Of a stretch of 12,905 nt of DNA, positions 1 to 8,020 are shown one piece after another (within the stretch, counting starts at the first letter, position 1; each line of letters begins with the position of its first letter). Source of the stretch: 1-14-0-20-39-34 sp043800545 (GTDB taxonomy: Bacteria; Patescibacteriota; Patescibacteriia; Magasanikbacterales; UBA922); NCBI GenBank assembly GCA_043800545.1, contig JAZDMW010000083.1:1-12905 (forward strand). Direction: 5' to 3'. The translations under genes and the position numbers were made by a program. Below the pieces are notes generated by a model. It saw only the letters and a list, made by a program, of their open reading frames with translations, made no database searches and was not told the DNA's origin.

Positions 1-3000
1 GGAGACCAACTCTTTACGCGAACTACTTTTGGAGAAAAAACATTAAATGTCTTTAATTACGACAAATCAACGGAAGACAGAGAAAAACTCTTCAAAGCAG
101 AATCCGTTGCTCTGGGAGATTTGCATGCCTCAGCGAAAAAACTTGTCGAAGGATGTATAGCCACAGGACTTGTTGAATTTCCCGATGAAAAAATACAACA
201 AGCTTTTATAAATCTATATGGTGAAATTGTTGATCTCAAAAAAGAAGCCTACAGAATAGAAGTATCTCATCCTGATGAAAAAACAAAAGATGAAAAAATG
301 ACATTAAGAAACCAAAGAAAAGAAAAAACTAGACAACTCATTGAACTTATAAAAACCCTTCAATGGACCGGCGGTACGAGAGAACTTGTCCTCATAGGAG
401 ATACTATTATTGATCGTGGACTGTCAGATAAAGTCATGCTAGACCTTCTCAAACACATGAGAGAAAAAGGAGCAAAAATTACCACCCTTGCCTCAAACCA
501 TGATTTAGATTTTTACATGAAAAATGTTTCGGGAGACAGAGAACAAAGCCTATCTTATCATGGAGGGGCGATCAAACCCGAAAAAGAAGAATATAGAGAA
601 CATTTGAGACATACAAAATTATTTCACTACGATGCGCTGAACAATATTTTTTATGCGCACGCATACCAAACACAAGAAAAACTTGATGAATTTAGGAAGC
701 ATATAAATTTTACAGAAGAAATCACTCAACAAAATATTCAAAATTTTGTTGTCAAGGCAAATGAATGGTACACGGAACAAATTAAAGCCCTAGAACAAAA
801 TACCTGCACTGCAGAAGACAAACAAATGATTTTTGATATTACTTGGGGTGTAGGATATAGAGACCCCAATGAGGATCCACAAAAAATAGAAGCAAGTAAA
901 GCATTTAACAATACCATCAAAACAGTCTGTGGACATGACAACGCTCTTGAACAAGTAAACTCAACAGGAAAAACAGACTTTGTCCAAGCTATTTCACTTA
1001 ATGATTTACATAATAGATTTGATTCAAAAACACAAGACCATGGTACATCTTTCCGACTTTTTCTTTTAGATCACGTTAAACGAGAAGAATCCCCCACCCT
1101 TCCAGAAGAACCGAAAAAAATGGATCAAGCTCCTTCTCCTCCAATTTCTCCACCAGAAATTCAAAAAACTAAAGAACCAATTCTTTCTCAAGCAGAACTT
1201 GGTGCTCTTTTGGCAGGCATGAATTTAGGAGATGATGAAGAACCAGAAATAGAGACCACAGCTCCGGAAATAAAACCTTCTCTCATTCACCAAGCACCTC
1301 AAGAAATTGAATCTGTCCTTTCTCCTCCAATCCCAGAACCAGAAACTGAGGAAGTACTCCCCCATGCAAAATTTGATACTGAAGATGAACTTACCATTTA
1401 TCAAAAGGATGGAAATGAACTTACCGTAGCAAAGGGAGATACTGTAGAATACATTGCAAAAAATGGAAAGAAACAAAATTATACCATCATAAAGATAGAT
1501 CCAAAACTCCAAAAAATACAACTTCAAAACACACAAAGAAAAGGACTTGGATTTGCTATTGGAGAAAATAATCTTATTGATAACACAAGATTTAAAAAAA
1601 TCGAAGAAGAAACTGAACCAATTCTCACAGAGACCACTGAAAAAACTCCGGAAGAAGTAATTCCTGGACAAGGAGAAGAACTTATTGCCATTGAAGAAAC
1701 CCCAATTGAGGAAATTACAGAACGAGAAAAAGAACCAACTGATTTAGAAAAACTCTCTACCCTCATAAAAAATTATGGCGATACTTCTGTAATCATTGAA
1801 GGGACAAAGACCTCGCCACAAGTTGAAAAAAATGAAAACACAGGTACTCTCACTTTCCGTTATGGAGAAAAACAGTATATTACTTTTTTTGTAGAAAATG
1901 AAATAATCAAAGCAAAATATTCTATCAAAGAAAATATAGAAAAAGAAATACGTGCTTTGGGAAAAGGAATAACTGATACCAACCTCTCTGGTCTATTAAA
2001 AGCCATACAAGGAGAATTCAGAGAAACCTGGGAAATGGATCAAGTAAACCCTAGCCATTCCTCTGGTCGTGAAAAATCAGTATTTAAACGAGAACTACAA
2101 GAAAAAAGTGACGTCATAAATTTATTACAAAAATACGAATTAACTGAGGATGATAAACAAAAACTTCAAGCATATTATGATTTCCTTTCTGGAAACGATA
2201 TGAGAAATTTAGATCTTCTTACAACGCTTCAGATGAACCGGGATACAATAAATCAATTAAAAGAAAAAATAAAAAATAAATTACAAGGTATTAATCCTGA
2301 GAAAGAAGAAGAAGAACATGATGAACAAAATGACGGAATAGAAGAAGAAACTGAGGAAGAAATAGCCGAAAAGAAAGATGATCATCCGATAAAAAGTATA
2401 CTAAATAATTGGATTCCTGGAGAACAAGTATTACTTCTTTCCAAAAGAAAAGACCATGAGATGAAAACATCTTTTGCAATAGAAAATGCCCCTCCTTGTG
2501 AATTAGAAGAAACAGAACAAGGGATCCGTTTCTTCTATGGCGATGATTTTGCTCTAGAAATAACTCCTCATAATGATACCGTTGTTATTGAATATTTTGT
2601 TGATAAAATAAGTAAAAAAAGAATTACAATAAACACGCAAAAAAAGAAAAATGTAACTAATCGTATCATATTTTTTAGAGACATGGCAAGAAAACTGTAT
2701 ACAGGGAAAAAAGAAAATGAAATTCCAAAAGAAACAACACCGAGTGAAGAAATTCCTGCTCCTCCTGAAGATCCAAGACAAGAAGAATATGACGCAGGAA
2801 TGAAAGAGATAGAACACAGAATTATAGATGCAAAACTGCAACAATATGTTTTGCCAGATCCTGAACAAAAATTTGATTTGGACTATATTGAAAAATTTAT
2901 CTCAGAATCCTTTTTCAATACATTAAACCAAGTGCTGAATGGACATGAAAATATTCCGGACATATATATTGCAGACAGAACAGAAGCAGGAAAAATGGGA

Positions 3001-3111
3001 GAGGAAAAAATAAAAATTGCAGAAGATAAGCAAGGAAAAATCATTACAATAAATCCAACACAGGCCAATTGGCCTGGAGAACTTTCCCAGTATCTGATAC
3101 AAAATCCATAA
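1..3111 (+). CDS. Large protein with N-terminal PPP-type metallophosphatase domain and long charged tail (5' end outside window)
   Basis: The frame is open from base 1 to the TAA at 3109-3111 (1036 residues visible). A TTG at 121 is a poor start because it lies inside the first catalytic motif, GDLHAS (codons 39-44). The other calcineurin-like/PPP metal-site motifs follow in order: GDTIIDRG (codons 133-140), SNHD (165-168, replacing the usual GNHE/GNHD), a lone His in FYAHAY (about 220) and CGHDN (about 311-314). The phosphatase domain therefore ends near codon 340; it is predicted to hydrolyse phosphoesters with two bound metals, substrate unknown. The remaining ~700 residues have Pro/Glu/Lys-rich linkers (SPPIS, SPPIPEP), a small beta-rich segment near codons 465-535, two similar segments (see repeats), a Glu-rich stretch near codons 765-790 and an unrecognised C-terminal region. 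No membrane segment is visible in the part seen. A terminator follows directly. Confidence is high for the domain, low for any cellular role. Confidence 0.85.
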   Translation, partial: GDQLFTRTTFGEKTLNVFNYDKSTEDREKLFKAESVALGDLHASAKKLVEGCIATGLVEFPDEKIQQAFINLYGEIVDLKKEAYRIEVSHPDEKTKDEKMTLRNQRKEKTRQLIELIKTLQWTGGTRELVLIGDTIIDRGLSDKVMLDLLKHMREKGAKITTLASNHDLDFYMKNVSGDREQSLSYHGGAIKPEKEEYREHLRHTKLFHYDALNNIFYAHAYQTQEKLDEFRKHINFTEEITQQNIQNFVVKANEWYTEQIKALEQNTCTAEDKQMIFDITWGVGYRDPNEDPQKIEASKAFNNTIKTVCGHDNALEQVNSTGKTDFVQAISLNDLHNRFDSKTQDHGTSFRLFLLDHVKREESPTLPEEPKKMDQAPSPPISPPEIQKTKEPILSQAELGALLAGMNLGDDEEPEIETTAPEIKPSLIHQAPQEIESVLSPPIPEPETEEVLPHAKFDTEDELTIYQKDGNELTVAKGDTVEYIAKNGKKQNYTIIKIDPKLQKIQLQNTQRKGLGFAIGENNLIDNTRFKKIEEETEPILTETTEKTPEEVIPGQGEELIAIEETPIEEITEREKEPTDLEKLSTLIKNYGDTSVIIEGTKTSPQVEKNENTGTLTFRYGEKQYITFFVENEIIKAKYSIKENIEKEIRALGKGITDTNLSGLLKAIQGEFRETWEMDQVNPSHSSGREKSVFKRELQEKSDVINLLQKYELTEDDKQKLQAYYDFLSGNDMRNLDLLTTLQMNRDTINQLKEKIKNKLQGINPEKEEEEHDEQNDGIEEETEEEIAEKKDDHPIKSILNNWIPGEQVLLLSKRKDHEMKTSFAIENAPPCELEETEQGIRFFYGDDFALEITPHNDTVVIEYFVDKISKKRITINTQKKKNVTNRIIFFRDMARKLYTGKKENEIPKETTPSEEIPAPPEDPRQEEYDAGMKEIEHRIIDAKLQQYVLPDPEQKFDLDYIEKFISESFFNTLNQVLNGHENIPDIYIADRTEAGKMGEEKIKIAEDKQGKIITINPTQANWPGELSQYLIQNP
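1786..1926 (+). repeat. Divergent internal repeat, copy 1 (protein level)
   Basis: This segment of the phosphatase-tail protein starts SVIIEG and contains a TLTFRYG core followed by a II-K-Y strand. It aligns by eye with 2470-2601: both show a hydrophobic strand ending IE, an acidic stretch with VE or LE, a G-(L/I)-x-F-x-YG motif, then another hydrophobic strand ending in Y. Similarity is seen only in the protein, so any duplication is old. It may be a small beta-rich domain present twice. Confidence 0.4.
2470..2601 (+). repeat. Divergent internal repeat, copy 2 (protein level)
   Basis: Second copy of the segment at 1786-1926, starting SFAIEN with the core GIRFFYG and ending VVIEYFV. Lengths are close (44 versus 47 residues). 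Both are followed by Lys/Ile-rich sequence with predicted helical character. The match was made by eye and needs profile comparison. Confidence 0.4.
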
Positions 3112-3120
3112 ACTCCAGAG

Positions 3121-3151
3121 AAAACACCATCTTGCAAAGGATGGTGTTTTT
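3121..3151 (+). terminator. Intrinsic terminator after the phosphatase-tail gene
   Basis: An 11-bp perfect stem (AAAACACCATC at 3121-3131 with its complement at 3140-3150) encloses TTGCAAAG and ends in a T run (3147-3151). It starts 9 nt after the stop codon. The loop may close further to a GCAA tetraloop. The same bases contain a possible -35 element for thyX. Confidence 0.85.
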
Positions 3152-3160
3152 GTATACAAT
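3132..3160 (+). promoter_or_regulatory. Candidate sigma70 promoter for thyX-tmk
   Basis: TTGCAA (3132-3137, 4/6 to consensus) and TACAAT (3155-3160, 5/6) are spaced by 17 bp. Transcription would start near 3167, about 27 nt before the thyX ATG. The -35 lies in the loop of the preceding terminator, so terminator and promoter share DNA. No Shine-Dalgarno sequence is seen before the ATG. Confidence 0.5.
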
Positions 3161-3193
3161 CAAGAGAGTAAAAGAAATTAACATTCATGTACT

Positions 3194-4537
3194 ATGGAAA
3201 ATCTCAAGCACGTAGAGAAGGCACTTTCTTCAGGAGGATTTGTTCTTGTTCTCGACACAGGCGCTGTTATTGATGCACAAGCAGAGGCCATGCTTCAGGC
3301 ACTTCATTCCCGTTCAACTGGGGGTATTAAAAGCCACCTTGAAATACTCAAGAAAAAAGGAGCAGAAAATTTCATGGAAAAATTTTATGTTGGATATGGC
3401 CATAAATCTATTGGAGACTGTGGAAGTGCTACCATTTTCGTTGAAGGAGTATCTATGCTCGCAGCAAAAGCCATACAAGATTGGCGTCTCTATTCTGGAC
3501 AAGAGGCATCCACACGCTATGTAGATTTTTCTAAACAAGCATTTATTAATCCTCTTCAAACAGAAGAAGGAAATACTATTTTGGAAAATTGGCGTACTTT
3601 TTATCTCAATGCTCAAAAACCTATACAAGAGCATCTCAAAAAACAGAATCCAAGACAAGAGGGAGAAGATGAAAAAATGTATGACAAAGCTATCATTGCT
3701 CGTGCTTTTGATATTACTCGTTCATTTCTCCCTGCAGGGGCTTCCACAAATCTTGCTTGGAGAATGAATCTCCGACAATTTGCAGACAAACTCATGCTTC
3801 TTCGTCATCATCCACTTGAAGAAGTACGAGAAATTGCTGAGAAAACCGAAGAAGCACTCCAGACAATGTATCCACAATCTTTTAGCCATCTTCGTTTTGA
3901 GCATACAGAAAAATATAATGCTTCTATCATGGAAAAACATTATTATGTACATGAAAAAGCAGAAAAATTTTCTGTACTTTTTGATGGAGTCAATCGCCAG
4001 GTTCTCGAAGAAACCCGTCAATATTTAGAAGAACGTCCAATAAAAACAGAACTTCCCCCTACTCTCGCAGAAACCGGTGTTCTCACGTATGAATTTCTCT
4101 TAGACTTTGGATCATTTCGAGATATTCAAAGACATCGTGCTGTCGTCCAGAGAATGCCACTTCTTACAAGAACTCATGGATTTCATGATTGGTATTTGAA
4201 TTCCCTTCCAGAGGACCTTCGTGCAGAAGCACTTGAATTTTTAGACAAACAAAAAGCACGTATTGACGCCCTAGAAACATCAGAAGAAGTAAAACAATAC
4301 TATACTGCCATGGGATATCGCGTACCATGTCGTGTTACTGGAGATATAAAAGCCCTTGTATACCTTGCAGAACTTCGTTCTTCACGTTTTGTGCACCCGA
4401 CACTGGTAGAACAAGCAATCAATATCATACACGACCTTAAAAACCGTTTTTCTGAATATGGTCTTGTTATCCACCAGGATGATGAACCAAATCGTTTTGA
4501 TATCCGAAGAGGTGAACAAGACATTGTGTTAAAATAA
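3194..4537 (+). CDS. thyX: FAD-dependent thymidylate synthase-like protein, double-domain form (ThyX)
   Basis: Predicted flavin-dependent thymidylate synthase, converting dUMP to dTMP with methylene-tetrahydrofolate, FAD and NADPH. At 447 residues it is about twice the usual ThyX (~220-250), with two ThyX-like halves. Half 1 carries YGHKSIGD (68-75), then DWRLYSGQEASTRY (96-109), which aligns with the ThyX signature RHRx7SxRY; S106, R108 and Y109 are kept but RHR has become DWR. It also has TRSFLP (175-180) and LLRHHPLEEVR (202-212), matching later ThyX motifs. Half 2 has an intact RHR (313-315) but lacks the SxR part, then VPCR (377-380) and ELRSSR (393-398). The halves thus look complementary. 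The ATG at 3194 is the first one after the candidate promoter; no Shine-Dalgarno is present. It ends in TAATAA and is followed 14 nt later by tmk, which supports the pathway assignment. Catalytic activity is inferred, not proven. Confidence 0.85.
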   Translation: MENLKHVEKALSSGGFVLVLDTGAVIDAQAEAMLQALHSRSTGGIKSHLEILKKKGAENFMEKFYVGYGHKSIGDCGSATIFVEGVSMLAAKAIQDWRLYSGQEASTRYVDFSKQAFINPLQTEEGNTILENWRTFYLNAQKPIQEHLKKQNPRQEGEDEKMYDKAIIARAFDITRSFLPAGASTNLAWRMNLRQFADKLMLLRHHPLEEVREIAEKTEEALQTMYPQSFSHLRFEHTEKYNASIMEKHYYVHEKAEKFSVLFDGVNRQVLEETRQYLEERPIKTELPPTLAETGVLTYEFLLDFGSFRDIQRHRAVVQRMPLLTRTHGFHDWYLNSLPEDLRAEALEFLDKQKARIDALETSEEVKQYYTAMGYRVPCRVTGDIKALVYLAELRSSRFVHPTLVEQAINIIHDLKNRFSEYGLVIHQDDEPNRFDIRRGEQDIVLK

Positions 4538-4551
4538 TAATCCATACTTTT

Positions 4552-5253
4552 ATGTTTATCATCATTGACGGTATTGACGGCTCTGGAAAAAGCACGGTGT
4601 TTAAAATGTGGGCAGAATACTTGCAAGAACAAGGGAAAAAAGTATTTGACCTCAAAACCTATTGGAATGAACATCATAAACATCCAGAAGCAGAAGAACT
4701 CATGGAATATGATGTTATTCTCTCCAGTGAACCAACAACCGTGTGGACTGGTGCAGCAATACGGCAAGAGATGATACAAAATGGAAAAGACTATTCTCCC
4801 CTTTCACTTGCCAATGCCTACTCCCTGGATCGTCATGTGCTCTACAAAAGAGTTCTTGTTCCTTTGCTTGATGCAGGTAAAATAATTCTCCAAGACAGAA
4901 GTGTATCCACCTCCATTTGTTATCAATCCACACAAAAAAATGGACTTTCCATGGACACTATAGCCAATCTCGAAGGAAATGCTTTTGCATTAGAGCATGC
5001 CCCTGATCATTTTGTCATTGCGAATCTTCCCGCAGAAGAAGCTATGCGTCGTCTGGGAAAAAGATCAGAAAAACAAGACAATGCCATCTTTGAAAAAACA
5101 GAATTCCTCGAAAAAGTACAACAAAAATATCTTTCACCAGAATACCAGAAATACTTTCTTGATCGTGGAACAACTCTCCATATTTTTGATGCAGACAAAG
5201 ATATTGAAAGCATGAAATTGGAAGCTAGAAAATGGATTGAACAAATTCTCTAA
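4552..5253 (+). CDS. tmk: Thymidylate kinase (dTMP kinase)
   Basis: Predicted cytosolic dTMP kinase, ATP + dTMP to ADP + dTDP, the step after ThyX. The protein has 233 residues, slightly longer than the usual 205-215. It shows the P-loop GIDGSGKS (7-14), SEPTT (59-63) in place of the common REPGGT, the DR of YSLDRHVL (90-97), a strong match to the family motif DRYxxSxxAYQ as DRSVSTSICYQ (115-125), and an Arg/Lys-rich lid around 166-178. The ATG at 4552 places the P-loop strand directly at the N-terminus, as normal for the family. It lies 14 nt after the thyX stop with no promoter, terminator or clear Shine-Dalgarno between them, so the two are probably one transcript. The altered SEPT motif means a related deoxynucleoside monophosphate kinase cannot be fully excluded, but the thyX neighbour favours dTMP. 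Confidence 0.9.
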   Translation: MFIIIDGIDGSGKSTVFKMWAEYLQEQGKKVFDLKTYWNEHHKHPEAEELMEYDVILSSEPTTVWTGAAIRQEMIQNGKDYSPLSLANAYSLDRHVLYKRVLVPLLDAGKIILQDRSVSTSICYQSTQKNGLSMDTIANLEGNAFALEHAPDHFVIANLPAEEAMRRLGKRSEKQDNAIFEKTEFLEKVQQKYLSPEYQKYFLDRGTTLHIFDADKDIESMKLEARKWIEQIL

Positions 5254-5285
5254 TTTGCAATATACCAAAATACAAAATTTTCTGT

Positions 5286-5291
5286 TATAAT
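5286..5291 (+). promoter_or_regulatory. Extended -10 promoter for the membrane-protein gene
   Basis: A perfect TATAAT (5286-5291) is preceded by TGT (5283-5285), giving the extended -10 form TGnTATAAT. No good -35 exists at 17 bp; a TTGCAA at 5255-5260 is too far (25-bp gap). Transcription would start near 5298, about 22 nt before the first ATG. Confidence 0.65.
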
Positions 5292-5319
5292 AGAGATAGA
5301 TAATTATCTCTATTTTTTT
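5291..5319 (+). terminator. Hairpin with T run after tmk, abutting the next promoter and start codon
   Basis: TAGAGATA (5291-5298), loop GATAAT, TATCTCTA (5305-5312) form a perfect 8-bp stem followed by seven T (5313-5319). It is AT-rich, hence only moderately stable, but has the form of an intrinsic terminator for thyX-tmk. Its first base is the last base of the TATAAT box and its T run touches the ATG at 5320. Confidence 0.65.
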
Positions 5320-6360
5320 ATGATGCAAAAACTTAAAGATTTTTTCCTCAACCGAAGAAATCAGTACATGCTTGCCTTCCTTGGATTTACCATTATTATG
5401 GGAATCCTACCACAATTTATTCGGATTCATTATCTTATATTTATTGGTATTTATTTTCCAATCACTATTGCCATGAACTATTTCATGGCCACATACCTTC
5501 AAATACCAACGTTAGAAAAAATAATGGCTTCTCTCATTCCACCAATTGGTTTTTTCTATATCCTTGGATATGATACAAAAATCATGAGTGAAGCTGAACT
5601 CATTCGCGAAAGTTACTCCTTGTTCAAAAATAACATCAAAGGTTTTTTGACCTACAGCGGAGTATTTTTTAGCTTTACTGTGATTGTAGTACTCATCACC
5701 AGCGGTATTGAAATAATCCAAAATACCACAGGTCAAACTTCTGGACCTCTTCTCGGTATATTCTTTCTTGTCCGTTTTTTCCTTTTCTGTATTGGACTTG
5801 TGCTTTCTTTTGCCTTTATCCGATATATTGCAAGAATCATACTCAAAACAAAAATGATTCCAATCCAAACAGAAATTCATGAGGCATTCCCCCTCTTCTT
5901 CCCTGCCATTCTCATTTATATCATCATTCTCGGACTTATTATTCCTTTCTCACTCCTTGGAAATAACATATTTTTTCTTTGTGGAATCGGAGTGTTATTT
6001 GTCTGGTATATTTACACCATACACGCGCTTGTGTTAGAAAATTCAACAGCAATGGATTCTTTTCGATCAAGTAAAAAATTGGTAAAAAACCGTGCTTGGC
6101 AAATACTCTGGAGATTGAGCATTAGTATTGGTTTCTTTTGGTGTATTGCATTTGTTATTAAAGCTCTCGTAAGTTTTCCTTTTAATCTTCTCCTGTTAAA
6201 TTTTATCCTTCAAGGCTCTACACTTTCCATAATCGTAAACAATCTCTTTGCCCTTGTTCTCTCCCTCATCACTGCTATTCTTATGCCACTCTTTTTCTTT
6301 ATTCCACCAACAATTCTCTACTTTGAACTGAAGAAAAAAGTCATAGAAAAAAAGAAATAA
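5320..6360 (+). CDS. Multi-pass integral membrane protein of unknown function
   Basis: 346 residues, very hydrophobic, with roughly eight membrane segments: about 16-34, 36-58, 66-83, 107-130, 144-172, 189-212, 215-238, 264-290 and 300-330 (neighbouring ones may merge). There is no cleavable signal peptide; a positively charged start (LKDFFLNRR) suggests a cytoplasmic N-terminus, and the C-terminus is Lys-rich. The segment ENSTAMDSFRSSKKLVKNRAW (split here as ENSTAMDSF and RSSKKLVKNRAW, 240-260) between membrane helices resembles the amphipathic loop found in several poorly characterised bacterial membrane families (DUF975 and the glycerophosphodiesterase membrane-domain type). That resemblance is by eye and weak. 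No catalytic motif is evident. Two ATG codons lie at 5320 and 5323; neither has a Shine-Dalgarno sequence. It is transcribed alone, between a terminator and its own strong one. Confidence 0.85.
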   Translation: MMQKLKDFFLNRRNQYMLAFLGFTIIMGILPQFIRIHYLIFIGIYFPITIAMNYFMATYLQIPTLEKIMASLIPPIGFFYILGYDTKIMSEAELIRESYSLFKNNIKGFLTYSGVFFSFTVIVVLITSGIEIIQNTTGQTSGPLLGIFFLVRFFLFCIGLVLSFAFIRYIARIILKTKMIPIQTEIHEAFPLFFPAILIYIIILGLIIPFSLLGNNIFFLCGIGVLFVWYIYTIHALVLENSTAMDSFRSSKKLVKNRAWQILWRLSISIGFFWCIAFVIKALVSFPFNLLLLNFILQGSTLSIIVNNLFALVLSLITAILMPLFFFIPPTILYFELKKKVIEKKK

Positions 6361-6373
6361 GTATCAAACACAC

Positions 6374-6407
6374 AAAGCCCTCGTTTTCCCGAGGGCTTTT
6401 CTTTTTT
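6374..6407 (+). terminator. Intrinsic terminator after the membrane-protein gene
   Basis: AAAGCCCTCG (6374-6383) pairs perfectly with CGAGGGCTTT (6390-6399) around a 6-nt loop, followed by a T-rich run interrupted by one C to 6407. It starts 14 nt after the stop codon and is the strongest terminator in the window. Confidence 0.93.
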
Positions 6408-6416
6408 AAGGGAAAA

Positions 6417-6425
6417 TGATACTAT
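6417..6425 (+). promoter_or_regulatory. Candidate extended -10 promoter for gatB
   Basis: TGATACTAT (6417-6425) fits TGn plus TACTAT (5/6 to consensus). No convincing -35 is present 16-18 bp upstream, where the terminator T run lies. Transcription would start near 6432, about 22 nt before the gatB ATG; the leader has no Shine-Dalgarno sequence. Confidence 0.45.
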
Positions 6426-6453
6426 TCTCTAGAGAAACTAATCAAAATACCCT

Positions 6454-8010
6454 ATGAAAGAAAATTATACAACCATTATTGGAATGGAAGTTCATGTGGA
6501 GCTCAAAACTGAGAGCAAAATGTTTTGTTCTTGTAAAAATGACCCGGATCAAGAAATACCAAATACGAATATCTGTGAAGTTTGTACTGGTCAACCTGGA
6601 GCACTTCCTGTACCAAATAAAAAGGCCATAGAATGGGCTGTACTCATTGGAAAAGTACTTCAGTGCACTCTTCGCGAACTCTCTAAATTTGATAGAAAAC
6701 ACTATTTTTATCCAGACCTTCCAAAAGCGTATCAGATTTCACAATATGATGAACCCATTGCAGAAAATGGAACATTTACTTTGACATTTCCTCTTGAAGA
6801 AAATATACGAGAAACGGCTCATATTGGAATTGAACGAGCTCATTTGGAGGAAGACACGGCAAAACTCCTTCATGATACAGAAGGATCAACCTTGGTAGAT
6901 TTTAATCGTTCCAGTATTCCGCTTGTAGAAATTGTTACAAAACCTGACTTCAAAACTGCTCTCGAAGCAAAAACTTTTTGTCAGGAACTTCAACTCCTCC
7001 TCCGTACTCTAAACGTCAGTGACGCTGACATGGAAAAAGGACACATGCGTTGTGAAGCCAATATTTCCGTACAAAAAGCTGGTTCTTTTGAAATCGTAGA
7101 TGGAAAGGTTCTTCCACTTGGTGGAGCCATTCTAAATCCAAAAATAGAAGTAAAAAATATTAATTCTTTCCGCGCTGTTGAACGTGCAATTCTTTTTGAA
7201 GTAGAAAGACAAAGTGAACTGTTAGAAAAAGGAGAAACATGGGGTCAAGAAACTCGAGGCTGGGACGAAAACACCCAATCTACTGTCCTTCAAAGAGTCA
7301 AGGAAACAGCAGCAGATTATCGCTATTTCCCTGAACCAGATATTCCCCCATTTCATCCACAAAAACTCGCAAAAAAACAATCTCTTCCAGAATTACCTAT
7401 GGCAAAGCGAGAACGCTTTCATGATGAATATGGATTTTCTTTTGCTGATGCAAAATTCTTAACCAACTCCCCTGCTTGGGCAAACTTTGCAGAGGCAACC
7501 ATGAGTGAACTCACGGAATGGCTCTCCAATTTCCCTGAGATTCACGGAGATACGGATGAGATACGGGAAGAACGACAACAAAAAATGGCTCGTCTTGCAG
7601 GAGGATATATGACGAGCAAACTTGCAGGGATACTTCTTGAGAGAAAAAAAGACGTACAAACTATAAAAATTTCACCAGAAAATTTTGCAGAGCTTATTTC
7701 TCTTGTCTATACAGAAAGAATAAATTCTACGAATGCACAAAAGATTCTCATAGAAATGATTGATTCAGGAACAGATATGGACCCAACCCATATTATGGAA
7801 GAAAAAGGATATGGACAAATTTCTGATGAAAGCAAAATGATTGATATTATTGATGAAGTAATAAAAAGCTATCCAAAACAAGTGGAAAGTTTCAAAGCTG
7901 GAAAGGATCCTATCATACAATTCCTTGTTGGTATGGTTATGAAAGCAACTGAAGGATCTGCTGATCCAAAAGTAGCAGAAAAACTTTTGAGGGAAAAAAT
8001 AAGTGAGTAA
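6454..8010 (+). CDS. gatB: Aspartyl/glutamyl-tRNA(Asn/Gln) amidotransferase subunit B (GatB)
   Basis: GatB of the GatCAB complex phosphorylates Glu-tRNA(Gln) or Asp-tRNA(Asn) and transfers ammonia to make the correctly charged tRNA. The 518 residues are near the usual size (475-500). The N-terminus IIGMEVHVEL (8-17) is typical. A four-cysteine zinc site is visible (C25, C27, C41, C44). Other hallmarks are FYPDLPKAYQISQYD (85-99), RAHLEEDTAKL (128-138), DFNRSSIPLVEIVT (149-162), DYRYFPEPD (288-296), and a C-terminal YqeY-like tRNA-binding region ending in FLVGMVMKATEGSADP. One insert of about 15 residues near 212-230 lies before the EVKNINSF motif. The partner genes gatA and gatC are not in the window and the gene stands alone between two terminators. 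The ATG is the only start that keeps the full catalytic domain. The identification is firm. Confidence 0.97.
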   Translation: MKENYTTIIGMEVHVELKTESKMFCSCKNDPDQEIPNTNICEVCTGQPGALPVPNKKAIEWAVLIGKVLQCTLRELSKFDRKHYFYPDLPKAYQISQYDEPIAENGTFTLTFPLEENIRETAHIGIERAHLEEDTAKLLHDTEGSTLVDFNRSSIPLVEIVTKPDFKTALEAKTFCQELQLLLRTLNVSDADMEKGHMRCEANISVQKAGSFEIVDGKVLPLGGAILNPKIEVKNINSFRAVERAILFEVERQSELLEKGETWGQETRGWDENTQSTVLQRVKETAADYRYFPEPDIPPFHPQKLAKKQSLPELPMAKRERFHDEYGFSFADAKFLTNSPAWANFAEATMSELTEWLSNFPEIHGDTDEIREERQQKMARLAGGYMTSKLAGILLERKKDVQTIKISPENFAELISLVYTERINSTNAQKILIEMIDSGTDMDPTHIMEEKGYGQISDESKMIDIIDEVIKSYPKQVESFKAGKDPIIQFLVGMVMKATEGSADPKVAEKLLREKISE

Positions 8011-8020
8011 AAAAAGATAA

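Noticed and set aside
121..123. TTG as start codon of the phosphatase-tail gene
   Set aside because: The frame is open to base 1, and the TTG lies inside the GDLHAS metal-binding motif, so starting there would destroy the domain.
1225..1671. Long minus-strand frames inside the phosphatase-tail gene
   Set aside because: They encode Phe/Ser/Ile-rich sequence, the typical mirror of Lys/Glu-rich coding DNA.
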